From positions 184,372-248,371 of the forward strand of contig CACGPU010000001.1 of assembly GCA_902575065.1 (NCBI GenBank): DNA of 64,000 nt, written 5' to 3'. Shown piece by piece: positions 20,123-29,335 of this stretch. The notes beneath the pieces were generated by a model. The model saw only the letters and a program-made list of their open reading frames with translations, did not search any database and was not told where the DNA came from. This stretch comes from an uncultured Alphaproteobacteria bacterium (GTDB lineage Bacteria > Pseudomonadota > Alphaproteobacteria > HIMB59). Numbering within the stretch: position 1 is the first letter of the stretch; the number at the start of each line of letters is the position of its first letter. The translations under genes and the position numbers were made by a program.

Positions 20123-20455
20123 TTGGAAAATTTCAACATAAATCAACTAGTTTTTAATTCTGATGGGCTAATACCTACAATTGCTCAAGAGAAGTCAACT
20201 AATGAAATTCTTATGATGGCCTATTCAAATAAAAATTCTATTGAAATGACAGTAAAAACAAAAAAAGCTCACTTTTGGAGTAGAAGTAAAAAAAAATTAT
20301 GGTTAAAAGGGGAAACATCTGGCAATAAACTTAATATTATTAATATTTATACTGATTGTGACAGTGACGCTTTAATTTATGAAGTTGAGCTTGAAGGAAT
20401 TGGCGCTTGTCATACGGGTAAAAAAAGTTGTTTTTATAAAAAATTAGAATTATGA
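20123..20455 (+). CDS. hisI: Phosphoribosyl-AMP cyclohydrolase
   Basis: HisI opens the purine ring of phosphoribosyl-AMP, the third step of histidine synthesis. Family motifs are VLMMAYSN-like (ILMMAYSNKNS), AHFWSRSKKKLWLKGETSGN, the metal-binding run YTDCDSDALIYEV and the zinc cysteines in GACHTGKKSCFY. The 110-residue length is usual for the stand-alone enzyme. The frame starts with TTG and no good ribosome site is visible; no alternative start keeps the N-terminus intact. The stop overlaps the thrS ATG (ATGA). Confidence 0.93.
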   Translation: MENFNINQLVFNSDGLIPTIAQEKSTNEILMMAYSNKNSIEMTVKTKKAHFWSRSKKKLWLKGETSGNKLNIINIYTDCDSDALIYEVELEGIGACHTGKKSCFYKKLEL

Positions 20456-22236
20456 GCGATATAATAGCATTTAAAGACTCGAATAATAATTATTGGGATA
20501 CTGAAGTTGAAAATAGCACTCCCATTAAACCTAAATCTGATGATGCATTAAATATAATGCGCCACGATATGGCTCATATCTTGGCTGAAGCTGTAATTAC
20601 TCTTTTTCCAAATGCTAAACCAACTATTGGCCCTTTTATAAAGAACGGTTTTTATTATGACTTTGATATGGAAAGCACTCTATCAGATGACGACTTAGCT
20701 AATATAGAAAAAAAAATGAAAGAAATTCTCTCAGAGGGAAGAGACTTTTTAAAGAGGGCTGTAACTAAAAAAGAAGCATCAGAAATATTTAAGGATAATA
20801 AATATAAATTGGAACTTATTAATAATTTAGATAATTCCGATGAAATAACACTTTACGAGCAAAAAAATTTTACTGATCTTTGTAAAGGTCCTCATCATAA
20901 AAGCACAAAAGATTATAATGCCAGCTTTAAAATAACAAATGTATCAGGGGCTTATTGGAGAGGTATTAGCACTAACAAAATGCTTCAAAGAATTTATGCA
21001 ACTGCTTGGTATTCTGAAAAAGAACTTCGAGTTTATTTAAAAAATTTAGAAGAGGCTAAAGAAAGAAATCATAGAAGATTAGGCACTGATATGGGTTTGT
21101 TCCTTCTAACTGATTTATCAGCAGGTAATGTATTTTGGAAAGATAAAGGCTTAACATTGTATCAAAATATTGAAAAATATATTCGCTCTGAGCAACAAAA
21201 ACTTAATTATTTTGAAGTAAAAACACCGGAGCTAGTATCAAATGAGCTTTGGATAAAGTCTGGTCATTGGGACAATTTTAAAGAAAATATGTTTACATCA
21301 GAAACTGACAACAAGACATTTGCACTAAAACCTATGAATTGTCCATGTCATATTGTTTTATTTAACTCTCAACTAATAACTTACAAAGATTTACCACTTA
21401 GATACTCGGAGTTTGGTAAGTGTCATAGATACGAGCCCTCTGGAGCTCTAAATGGATTATTTAGGGTCAGAGGTTTTACTCAAGATGATGCCCACATATT
21501 TTGTTCTGCTGAACAAATATATGATGTTTGTAATGAGACAACCCTATTAATTGAGAGAGTGTATAAAAAGTTCGGATTTGAAAAAATAAAATATAATATT
21601 TCTACTCGCCCAGAAAAAAGTATTGGTACGCAAGAAAACTGGGACAATGCAGAAAATCAGTTAAAAAAAGTTTTAAAAGACAACAATAAAGAATTTAATA
21701 TTTTAGAGGGTGAAGGAGCATTCTATGGCCCAAAAATAGAATTCACATTAGAGGACTCACTGGGTCGAGAATGGCAATGTGGAACGATACAAATTGACTT
21801 CAATCTCCCTGATAGATTGGGTGCAAAATACAAAGACAAAGATGACAAAAATCAAGTTCCAATAATGATACACCGAGCAGTTGTCGGATCTCTAGAAAGG
21901 TTTATAGCAATTATTCTTGAAAACACTAATGGCTGGCTTCCTTTATTTGTTACGCCCATACAACTTGCAATTCTCCCTGTGTCCGAAAAATTTGTTGATC
22001 ATAGTAACCGAATTAAAGGGGAACTTCAAAAACTGGGTGTAAGAGTAATTGTTGATGGATCTGATAACAAATTGGGTTATAAAATAAGAAATTCTGTTTC
22101 TAAAAAGATACCCTATTCTCTAGTAATGGGTGAGAAAGAGATTGAGTCAGACTCATTTACTCTAAGAAGTAATGAGGGTAAGAATACTTCTTTTGATGAT
22201 ATTAAAACTCTCTCAGATTTCTTTATCAGTAATTAA
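20452..22236 (+). CDS. thrS: Threonyl-tRNA synthetase lacking the N-terminal TGS domain
   Basis: ThrS charges tRNA-Thr and edits mis-charged serine. The editing domain begins almost at once, with RHDMAH at residues 37-42 and the second editing motif CKGPH. The class II catalytic core follows, with the zinc site in MNCPCH (MNCPGH in most relatives) and HRAVVGSLERF. A normal anticodon-binding domain begins near residue 500 (VTPIQLAILPVS). Only about 30 residues precede the editing domain, so the roughly 60-residue TGS domain present in most bacterial ThrS is missing. The start is fixed by its ATGA overlap with hisI. Confidence 0.95.
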   Translation: MSDIIAFKDSNNNYWDTEVENSTPIKPKSDDALNIMRHDMAHILAEAVITLFPNAKPTIGPFIKNGFYYDFDMESTLSDDDLANIEKKMKEILSEGRDFLKRAVTKKEASEIFKDNKYKLELINNLDNSDEITLYEQKNFTDLCKGPHHKSTKDYNASFKITNVSGAYWRGISTNKMLQRIYATAWYSEKELRVYLKNLEEAKERNHRRLGTDMGLFLLTDLSAGNVFWKDKGLTLYQNIEKYIRSEQQKLNYFEVKTPELVSNELWIKSGHWDNFKENMFTSETDNKTFALKPMNCPCHIVLFNSQLITYKDLPLRYSEFGKCHRYEPSGALNGLFRVRGFTQDDAHIFCSAEQIYDVCNETTLLIERVYKKFGFEKIKYNISTRPEKSIGTQENWDNAENQLKKVLKDNNKEFNILEGEGAFYGPKIEFTLEDSLGREWQCGTIQIDFNLPDRLGAKYKDKDDKNQVPIMIHRAVVGSLERFIAIILENTNGWLPLFVTPIQLAILPVSEKFVDHSNRIKGELQKLGVRVIVDGSDNKLGYKIRNSVSKKIPYSLVMGEKEIESDSFTLRSNEGKNTSFDDIKTLSDFFISN

Positions 22237-22253
22237 CTATTAAAAAGTTAATT
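22231..22253 (+). terminator. Weak AT-rich hairpin at the thrS 3' end
   Basis: AATTAACT and AGTTAATT form an 8-bp stem around a 7-base loop that overlaps the thrS stop codon. The stem has almost no GC and the following U-run is poor, so it may not terminate; an EamA gene follows closely on the same strand. Confidence 0.25.
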
Positions 22254-22277
22254 TATAAAATAAGTTAATTTCTTAAA

Positions 22278-23174
22278 ATGAGCGATCACATTAAGGCAGT
22301 AATTATAGTAGTTTTAAGTGGATTAATATGGAGTTTTGGACCACTGGTGGTCAAAAATATGATAGACCCTCAAATCTATCAACTCCCCTACCTTGTTATT
22401 AGAGGGCTTACAGTTGCAATTATCATCGCCGCATATCTTATTCTTATTGAGCAAAAAGGCTTTTTTATGAATGTAATCAAAATAGATAAAGCTTCTGTGA
22501 TTGGTGGTCTTAGTTTAACAACAGCCATGGTTGGTTTTATTTATTCAATAAGCAATACAACTGCCGCAGTTACTCTATTTATGTTGGCGTTAATGCCTTT
22601 TTTAGCATCATTAATTGCCCTAGTGTTTATATATGAGAGAATCTCAAAACAAAATTTTATATCTATGATTATTGCGTTCATTGGTACTTTAATAATGATA
22701 TATGCAAGTGCCTTTAGTGGATCGTTGTATGGATTAATTATGGGCTTTATATCAAGTCTTGGCTTTTCAGCATTCACCGTTGTTTTGAGAAGCAAAAGTA
22801 ACTTTAAAAAATTTTATATTTTAATTTATGCAGGAATTTTTTGTGCGGCTATTTCCGCATTTTTAATGATTTTTAATGATCAAGAAATCTATTTACCTTT
22901 AAGAAATGTTTTGTTGAGCATGACTCACGGTTTAATTGTTGCAACTGGGCTTATTCTGTTTAGCATCGGTTCAAAACAATTACTTTCGGGAGAACTAACA
23001 ATGCTGTCTTTATTAGAAGTAGTTGGAGGAATTTTTTGGGCGTGGCTACCTATTCTGGGTATCAATGAAACACCAGATATAAATACAATCATAGGAGGAA
23101 TAATTATTTGCTTAGCTATAGCGATGAATTCTTATCGTTTTGATAAAAAGAGGCTTCAAAATTTAATTAGATAG
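22278..23174 (+). CDS. EamA-family (DMT superfamily) permease
   Basis: This is a 298-residue integral membrane protein with about ten hydrophobic segments in two five-helix halves, typical of drug/metabolite-type exporters such as RhaT/YdcZ/EamA relatives. The first half has GLIWSFGPLVVKN at the N-terminus, and the second repeat begins near residue 148 (GSLYGLIMGFISSLGFS). The basic tail RFDKKRLQNLIR is probably cytoplasmic. The substrate cannot be told from sequence. It lies 41 bases after thrS and its 3' end overlaps that of another EamA gene by 8 bases. Confidence 0.85.
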   Translation: MSDHIKAVIIVVLSGLIWSFGPLVVKNMIDPQIYQLPYLVIRGLTVAIIIAAYLILIEQKGFFMNVIKIDKASVIGGLSLTTAMVGFIYSISNTTAAVTLFMLALMPFLASLIALVFIYERISKQNFISMIIAFIGTLIMIYASAFSGSLYGLIMGFISSLGFSAFTVVLRSKSNFKKFYILIYAGIFCAAISAFLMIFNDQEIYLPLRNVLLSMTHGLIVATGLILFSIGSKQLLSGELTMLSLLEVVGGIFWAWLPILGINETPDINTIIGGIIICLAIAMNSYRFDKKRLQNLIR

Positions 23175-24021
23175 TAAGACCAACAACACCAATGAAAGTT
23201 AAAGAGATGCCTAAAGTTTGAATTTTAGATATTTTTTCTTTTAAAACTAGTCTAGCCAATAAAACTGTTACAAGACCAAAACCTGAAGAAATGACTACTG
23301 CAATACTCACTTTGTCAAAAGCATATGCTGAGACCAAACAAAAATAACCTGTGGTTTCTAATATTCCTTGAAAAAATAAAATAGGAACTGCTTTCTTTGT
23401 TAGAGTTATTTTAGACTTCATAAAAAATAATAAAGAAGCAATACCCAATAAGCTAAAAAATCTTACATAAATAACAGCCTCAATTGGATCTAAAGAATTA
23501 GAGGCCTCTTGAGAAAAAATAAGACCCAAAGCAAGCATGCCACTGGCCATAAATGACACAATCAGAGACTCTTTTATCTGTTTTTTTGACAAACCTAGGC
23601 TTTCTTTAAAACTATCAGCGCTTATGGATACAAATATTGCGCCGGATATTACAACAAGTGTGGCAATCCATTGAGTAAGTGTGGGTTCACTTCCTAAAAA
23701 AAATCTAATAACAAAAACAAAAAAGGGATTGGTTGCTGTTATCGAGGCTACAATTGACACTGGTCCCATTTGGAGACCTCTGTACAAACAAAGAAGTCCA
23801 AACATTATTAGAATTCCTGATAGGAAACTATTACTTAGACCAATCGCATTTGGAGAAAGACCACTTCCAAAAAAATAAAATAAAATTAAATAAAATATTG
23901 AGCCAACAACCAGCATCCAAAAAAGTGAATTTTTAAATCCAACTTCCTTAGATGAAAATCTTGCTAAAAAATCTCCAACACCAAAACTAAAAGCTGAGAG
24001 AATGCCCAATAAGATTGCCAT
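23167..24021 (-). CDS. EamA-family permease, second and divergent
   Basis: This is a 284-residue protein with about ten transmembrane segments and internal duplication, belonging to the same broad superfamily as its convergent neighbour but not a close copy. The N-terminus MAILLGILSAFSFGVGDFLARFSSKEVG and the end LVLKEKISKIQTLGISLTFIGVVG are typical EamA features. The substrate is unknown. It lies 15 bases downstream of sufA on the same strand and could be read through from the suf operon, though nothing shows a functional link. Confidence 0.85.
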   Translation of the reverse strand: MAILLGILSAFSFGVGDFLARFSSKEVGFKNSLFWMLVVGSIFYLILFYFFGSGLSPNAIGLSNSFLSGILIMFGLLCLYRGLQMGPVSIVASITATNPFFVFVIRFFLGSEPTLTQWIATLVVISGAIFVSISADSFKESLGLSKKQIKESLIVSFMASGMLALGLIFSQEASNSLDPIEAVIYVRFFSLLGIASLLFFMKSKITLTKKAVPILFFQGILETTGYFCLVSAYAFDKVSIAVVISSGFGLVTVLLARLVLKEKISKIQTLGISLTFIGVVGLTI

Positions 24022-24036
24022 CGATATAACTAAAAT

Positions 24037-24372
24037 CTAAACGTGAAAACTCTCACCACAACCGCATTCACTAGTCTGATTAGGATTTTTAAAAATAAAC
24101 CTTTCTCCAAATTCTTCTTTAATAAAGTCCATTTCTGTGCCTATTACATACATAACTGCTTTGTCCTCAATATAAAGAGGAAACTTGTAATCATTGACTA
24201 GCTCACAACCTTGTATGTTATCATTACTCACATACTCCATTGTATAACTCAATCCCGCACAACCTTTAGTGCTTAAGCCAATCTTTAAACCAATAGCATT
24301 ACTATTATTAACTAATAATTTAGAAATTTGTTCTTCAGCAGTTTTGGATAATGAAAATAATGGACTGGTCAT
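24037..24372 (-). CDS. sufA: A-type iron-sulfur carrier (SufA/ErpA-like)
   Basis: A-type carriers hold a nascent iron-sulfur cluster and pass it to target enzymes. The three ligand cysteines are visible: one in LSTKGCAGLSY and two in the C-terminal ECGCGESF. The 111-residue length is normal. It is the last gene of the suf set, one base after the DUF59 gene. It could equally be named erpA or iscA; SufA is chosen from context. Confidence 0.88.
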   Translation of the reverse strand: MTSPLFSLSKTAEEQISKLLVNNSNAIGLKIGLSTKGCAGLSYTMEYVSNDNIQGCELVNDYKFPLYIEDKAVMYVIGTEMDFIKEEFGERFIFKNPNQTSECGCGESFHV

Positions 24373-24373
24373 A

Positions 24374-24763
24374 CTAAAAACCTAAAGCTAACTTTGCATT
24401 TTCACTCATCATATCTTTATTCCATGGTGGTTGAAAGGTTAGTTTTATACTGACTTGTCCTATATCATTTAGTTCATGAACTTTTTTAGCGACCTCTAAT
24501 GGAAAACTATCAGCAACTGGACAGTTAACTGTTGTCAGTGTCATGATAATTTTAATATTGTTAAAATTATCTATTGATATGTCGTAAATTAAACCAAGAT
24601 CATAAATATTCATATCCATTTCAGGATCTTTTATATCTGTGAGAACTTTGATTATATGATCATTTGTTAATGTCACTGACTGTGATGACGATTTTTCTCC
24701 GTAAGTAATTTCACCTTCAGAATTTACTTTTGGCATAAAGTCAGAGAGTGTTTTATTATCCAT
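24374..24763 (-). CDS. sufT: SUF-associated DUF59/MIP18-family protein
   Basis: This is a 129-residue member of the PaaD/YitW/MIP18 family (DUF59), which assists iron-sulfur cluster maturation. The domain covers residues 30-125 with DIKDPEMDMNIYDLGLIYDI, TTVNCPVADSFPLEV holding the single conserved cysteine, and a C-terminal LTFQPPWNKDMMSENAKLALGF. The N-terminal ~25 residues are a polar extension. It sits between sufS (3-base gap) and sufA, which supports the role. Confidence 0.88.
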   Translation of the reverse strand: MDNKTLSDFMPKVNSEGEITYGEKSSSQSVTLTNDHIIKVLTDIKDPEMDMNIYDLGLIYDISIDNFNNIKIIMTLTTVNCPVADSFPLEVAKKVHELNDIGQVSIKLTFQPPWNKDMMSENAKLALGF

Positions 24764-24766
24764 AGC

Positions 24767-25975
24767 TTATTGAAGAAGTTTTAGAGTTTTTTTCAAAGAG
24801 TCTATAAAATGATCAATATCATTAAGATCGTTATAAATACCAAAAGAGACTCTGCAAGAACCAGGGATACCTAACTTTTTCATAAATGGTTGGCAACAAT
24901 GGTGACCTCCTCTAATCATAATACCATACTGGTCAAGAAAAGTGGCAATATCATTAAAATTTTGGTTTTTAATATTAAAAGAAACAATCGATGTAGCATT
25001 TCCATCTTCATTAGAGCCATATATATCTACTTCTTTGAATTCACGTAAAGCTTTAATTAATGTAGATCTGAGTTTTTTTTCATTCAGAAAATAGTCTTGG
25101 TAATTATTATTATTCAAATATTCCATAGCAGTTTTAAAGCCAATTGCTGCCTCAATTGAAGGCGTACCCGGTTCAAATTTATTGGGTAACATAGCATAGG
25201 AAAAATCATTAGATGAAACTTCATTGATCATCCCTCCTCCAAGTGTTGGAGGATTTAATTTATTTAAAATATCTTCTTTACCATACATAATTCCAATACC
25301 AGATGGACCATAAAGTTTATGAGATGAAAAAGAGTAAAAATCACAATCCAAATCTTTTACGTCAATTTTTAAGTGTGCTATTGATTGACAACCATCAACG
25401 GCAACATAAGTATCTTTATTAATTGATTTTTTAATCTTTTTAATATCAAGTATTTGGCCAGTTACATTTGACATATGTGTTAAAGAGAGAACCTTTGTGT
25501 AGTCATCACAATTATTAATGATATCGTCTTCAGATAAAATGCCATCTTTCGAAATAGGAATTATTTTTAATTCTAAACCTAATTTTTTACATAAGTTCAT
25601 CCAAGGCAAATAATTTGAGTGATGTTCTAATTCAGTTACAACAATCTTATCGCCCTCTTTAAGGTTTTCAGCTAATGAATTAGCAATAATATTTATAGAG
25701 TCAGTAGCCCCTCTTGTAAAAATTATCTCATTTGTAGAATTAGAATTAATAAAACTTTTTGCTACATCTCTAGATTTTTCATATAAATCTGTAGCATCTA
25801 TACTAAGTGAATTCATTCCTCTATGAACATTTTCATAAGAGTTTTCTAAAAATTCAGAAATAGAGTTAATTACTTGTTTGGGTTTCTGAGTGCTTGCTGC
25901 AGAGTCAAGATAAGTAATAGCTTTGTCTCTGATCTTTTTATCTAAAATTGGAAAATCTAATTTAATATTATTCAT
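24767..25975 (-). CDS. sufS: Cysteine desulfurase SufS
   Basis: SufS is a PLP enzyme that takes sulfur from cysteine for cluster assembly. The PLP lysine is in YSFSSHKLYGPSGIG, the catalytic cysteine is in IRGGHHCCQPF, and the N-terminus YLDSAASTQKPKQV is typical of group II desulfurases. The 402-residue length is normal. It overlaps sufD by 4 bases. No sufE or sufU partner gene is present in this window. Confidence 0.95.
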   Translation of the reverse strand: MNNIKLDFPILDKKIRDKAITYLDSAASTQKPKQVINSISEFLENSYENVHRGMNSLSIDATDLYEKSRDVAKSFINSNSTNEIIFTRGATDSINIIANSLAENLKEGDKIVVTELEHHSNYLPWMNLCKKLGLELKIIPISKDGILSEDDIINNCDDYTKVLSLTHMSNVTGQILDIKKIKKSINKDTYVAVDGCQSIAHLKIDVKDLDCDFYSFSSHKLYGPSGIGIMYGKEDILNKLNPPTLGGGMINEVSSNDFSYAMLPNKFEPGTPSIEAAIGFKTAMEYLNNNNYQDYFLNEKKLRSTLIKALREFKEVDIYGSNEDGNATSIVSFNIKNQNFNDIATFLDQYGIMIRGGHHCCQPFMKKLGIPGSCRVSFGIYNDLNDIDHFIDSLKKTLKLLQ

Positions 25976-27072
25976 GATAATAAACTTTCAATTAACTCAT
26001 TTGAATAATTCTTTAACATATCGTCTTTAATTGACTCAATAATCTCAACAATAAATGCTTTTTTTAATATTTTTTTAGCTATTTCGCTATCAATACCTCT
26101 GGACTTAAAATAATAAATTTGCTCGTCATCTAATTTGGAAACAGTAGACCCGTGACTACATTTTACATCATCCGCATAAATTTCAAGTTCTGGTTTATTG
26201 TTGGCTTTCGATATGTCATCTAAAAGCAATGATCTACTCATTTGATATCCATCAGTTTTCTGAGCAATAGAGTCAACATATATCTTTCCTTGAAAGTTTG
26301 TAATAGCGCCCTTTTCAACAATAGATTTAAAAACTTCTCTACTTGATGAAGAAGGCTTTAAATGTTGTATAAAAGAATAATTGTCATTTACACCATAATT
26401 GTTGATATTAAGACCATATAAATCAAAGTTACACTCTTGATTTAATGAAGCATAAAACTCGTTTCTTGTATGGATATTATCTGATTGAAAAGAAACAAAA
26501 TTTAAATATGAGTTGTCTTGTAAATTAGTCTCAAAGTATAAAAAAGATTTATTATTTGAAACATTAAAGTGAACTACATTTAACTTAGAATTATTAAATA
26601 AATCTAAGAAAATTGATTTAGGGTACTCATCATTTGATTTGCTATTAAAAATAATAAGATTGACTTCGTTTGTAGAGGATTTAGATACATGTATGTTCTC
26701 ATTTATTTGAGAAATATCTAAAAATAAATTTCTTTCATCAAATTTATCTAAATTTACAGATTTAGTTTCCCTCTTTACTAAAGAGGAAACTCTAAAAAAG
26801 CTATCTTCATTATTGTAATTCCAGAGATTTAATTTAGCTGTTAAGTCAAATGGATTTGAAATAGAAGAGGTAATATTTTTAGTATTATCTAATAGTTCTG
26901 AAAAATTTATATCTCTAAGTAAGATTTCAGATTTGACATCTTTATGAAGTTGAGCGTATTTATAATTTTCAATTTTAAAATTTTTATATGGGTTTTGATT
27001 ATCTAAGATGTCTTTAGCATATTGAGATACACTTTCAGATTGTATCTTGTCTAAATTTAATACAAGTTCCAT
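25972..27072 (-). CDS. sufD: Fe-S cluster assembly scaffold subunit SufD
   Basis: SufD pairs with SufB and SufC in the scaffold complex. The 366-residue protein has a divergent N-terminal half and the conserved right-handed beta-helix core in the C-terminal half: YVDSIAQKTDGYQMSRSLLL, KPELEIYADDVKCSHGSTVS and the end YYFKSRGI. The conserved cysteine and histidine in DVKCSHG are present. It is tightly coupled to sufC (one-base overlap) and sufS (4-base overlap). Confidence 0.93.
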   Translation of the reverse strand: MELVLNLDKIQSESVSQYAKDILDNQNPYKNFKIENYKYAQLHKDVKSEILLRDINFSELLDNTKNITSSISNPFDLTAKLNLWNYNNEDSFFRVSSLVKRETKSVNLDKFDERNLFLDISQINENIHVSKSSTNEVNLIIFNSKSNDEYPKSIFLDLFNNSKLNVVHFNVSNNKSFLYFETNLQDNSYLNFVSFQSDNIHTRNEFYASLNQECNFDLYGLNINNYGVNDNYSFIQHLKPSSSSREVFKSIVEKGAITNFQGKIYVDSIAQKTDGYQMSRSLLLDDISKANNKPELEIYADDVKCSHGSTVSKLDDEQIYYFKSRGIDSEIAKKILKKAFIVEIIESIKDDMLKNYSNELIESLLS

Positions 27073-27818
27073 TAAGCAGTTTGAGATATCTCTTCGTAAC
27101 CTTTTTCTTCTAGCTCTAAAGCTAAAGAGTAATCACCAGATTTTACGATTTTACCATCTGCAATAATATGAACAAAATCAGGCTTTATATAATTTAAAAG
27201 TCTTTGATAATGAGTGATAACTAAGAAAGAATTATCACTATTTCTTAATTTATTTACTCCCTCAGAGACAATTCTTAAGGCATCAATATCTAAACCGGAG
27301 TCTGTTTCATCTAAAATAGCCATTTTGGGACTTAACATAGACATCTGTAAAATTTCTTGTTTCTTTTTTTCACCACCAGAGTAGTTAACATTTAGATCTC
27401 TTTTAAGCATTTCAGTACTTATATTCAATTCTTCTGCTTTTGATTTCATTAATTTAGCAAATTCCAATGCGTCCATTTCACTTTGACCTAAATATTTTCT
27501 TTTAGAATTGATTGCTGTTTTCAAAAAAAATGAAGTTTGCACACCAGGTATCTCCATTGGATATTGAAATGCAAGAAATAATCCCTCGTTTGCTCTTTCA
27601 TCAACATCCAATTCCAATAAATTTTTACCATTGTAATCTATTGTTCCATCATTTATTTCATATTTATCTTTACCGGATAGCACGTAAGAGAGTGTGCTTT
27701 TACCAGAACCGTTAGGGCCCATAAGTGCGTGCACCTCACCTTTATTAATAGATAAATCCAAACCTTTAATTATTTTTTTTTCTTCAATAGAGACATGAAG
27801 GTTTTTAATTTCTAACAT
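27072..27818 (-). CDS. sufC: Fe-S cluster assembly ATPase SufC
   Basis: SufC is the soluble ABC-type ATPase of the SufBCD scaffold. Walker A is GPNGSGKST, the signature is NYSGGEKKKQEI, and Walker B is MAILDETDSGLD. SufC-specific stretches are LFLAFQYPMEIPGV and FLVITHYQRLLNYI. The 248-residue length is normal. Both ends overlap neighbours by one base. Confidence 0.96.
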   Translation of the reverse strand: MLEIKNLHVSIEEKKIIKGLDLSINKGEVHALMGPNGSGKSTLSYVLSGKDKYEINDGTIDYNGKNLLELDVDERANEGLFLAFQYPMEIPGVQTSFFLKTAINSKRKYLGQSEMDALEFAKLMKSKAEELNISTEMLKRDLNVNYSGGEKKKQEILQMSMLSPKMAILDETDSGLDIDALRIVSEGVNKLRNSDNSFLVITHYQRLLNYIKPDFVHIIADGKIVKSGDYSLALELEEKGYEEISQTA

Positions 27819-29275
27819 TATCCTACGCTTCCCTCTAAGCTAATTGCGACTAATTTTTGAGCTTCAACAGCAAACTCCATTGGTAAATGTTGAAGTACCT
27901 CTTTACAAAAACCATTCACAATTAACCCCACTGCATCCTCACTGTTTAATCCTCTTTGCTGACAGTAAAATAATTGATCTTCGTTAATTTTTGAGGTTGT
28001 GGCCTCGTGCTCAACCATTGAGTCGGAATTACTTGACTCTATATATGGAACTGTATGAGCTCCACATTGATTACCTATTAATAGAGAGTCACATTGAGTA
28101 AAATTTCTCGCATTTTTGGCTTTCGACAAAATATTTACAAGGCCTCTATATGTATTATTAGCTTTTCCAGCTGAGATGCCTTTCGATATGATTTTAGAAG
28201 ACGTGTTTTTACCAATGTGTATCATTTTTGTGCCAGTGTCAGCTTGTTGCATATTGTTAGTTATGGCTACTGAATAAAATTCTCCTTTTGAGTTATCTCC
28301 TTGTAAAATGCAGCTTGGATATTTCCATGTAATTGCAGATCCTGTCTCGACTTGAGTCCAAGATATTTTAGAATTTTTCCCTCTGCAGGCACCTCTTTTG
28401 GTTACAAAGTTGTAGATGCCTCCCTTACCCTCTTTATCTCCTGGGTACCAGTTTTGAACTGTTGAATACTTAATTTCAGCATTATCTAGGGCAACTAACT
28501 CTACATTAGCAGCATGAAGTTGGTTTTCATCTCTCATTGGTGCAGTACAGCCTTCTAGGTAACTCACATAACTGTCTTTATCAGCAATGATAAGCGTTCT
28601 TTCGAATTGACCTGTATTCATTGCATTAATTCTAAAATATGTTGATAATTCAACTGGGCACCTTACTCCCTCAGGAATGTAAATAAACGATCCATCAGTG
28701 AAAACGGCAGAGTTTAATGCTGCGAAAGAATGATCTGATACTGGAATTACACTTCCTAGATATTTTTTTACTAATTCTGGGTGAGTTTTTACTGCCTCAG
28801 AAATTGAACAAAATACTATACCTAAGTCACTCAGTTGTTTTTTATATGTCGTGGCAACTGATACGGAGTCGAAAACAGCATCAACAGCTATACCAGATAA
28901 CATTTTTTGTTCTTTTAATGGAATACCAAGTTTTTCGTAAGTTTTTAGTATTTCTGGGTCTATTTCATCTAGTGACTTTGGTTTATCTTTTAAACTTTTA
29001 GGTATTGAGTAATAATAACAATCTTGATAATCAATTTCTGGAATATTCAATTTGGCCCATTGAGGCTTCGGTAATTTGTTGAAGACTTTAAATGCATTTA
29101 GTCTCCATTCAAGCATCCACTCTGGTTCATCTTTTTGGGCAGATATGAATTTTATTATTTCTTCATTTAAACCTTTTGGAGGTCGGATCTCGTCTACTTC
29201 AGTAGAAAAACCATATTTGTAATCACTACTACCCAGTGTGTTTACTTGTTTAATTGTTTGTTCTGTAGCTGCCAT
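27818..29275 (-). CDS. sufB: Fe-S cluster assembly scaffold subunit SufB
   Basis: SufB is the main scaffold subunit that receives sulfur and iron. Conserved runs include [43 protein letters not shown], the C-terminal cysteine region [20 protein letters not shown] and the end FYCQQRGL. The 485-residue length is typical. It is the first gene of the suf operon; no IscR/RirA-type regulator gene lies upstream, where mnmA follows after 60 bases. Confidence 0.96.
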   Translation of the reverse strand: MAATEQTIKQVNTLGSSDYKYGFSTEVDEIRPPKGLNEEIIKFISAQKDEPEWMLEWRLNAFKVFNKLPKPQWAKLNIPEIDYQDCYYYSIPKSLKDKPKSLDEIDPEILKTYEKLGIPLKEQKMLSGIAVDAVFDSVSVATTYKKQLSDLGIVFCSISEAVKTHPELVKKYLGSVIPVSDHSFAALNSAVFTDGSFIYIPEGVRCPVELSTYFRINAMNTGQFERTLIIADKDSYVSYLEGCTAPMRDENQLHAANVELVALDNAEIKYSTVQNWYPGDKEGKGGIYNFVTKRGACRGKNSKISWTQVETGSAITWKYPSCILQGDNSKGEFYSVAITNNMQQADTGTKMIHIGKNTSSKIISKGISAGKANNTYRGLVNILSKAKNARNFTQCDSLLIGNQCGAHTVPYIESSNSDSMVEHEATTSKINEDQLFYCQQRGLNSEDAVGLIVNGFCKEVLQHLPMEFAVEAQKLVAISLEGSVG

Positions 29276-29335
29276 AGGTCTCGATATATATGATAAATAA
29301 GGATTTTTACAAGAAAATACGAGTAAATACCCTAA

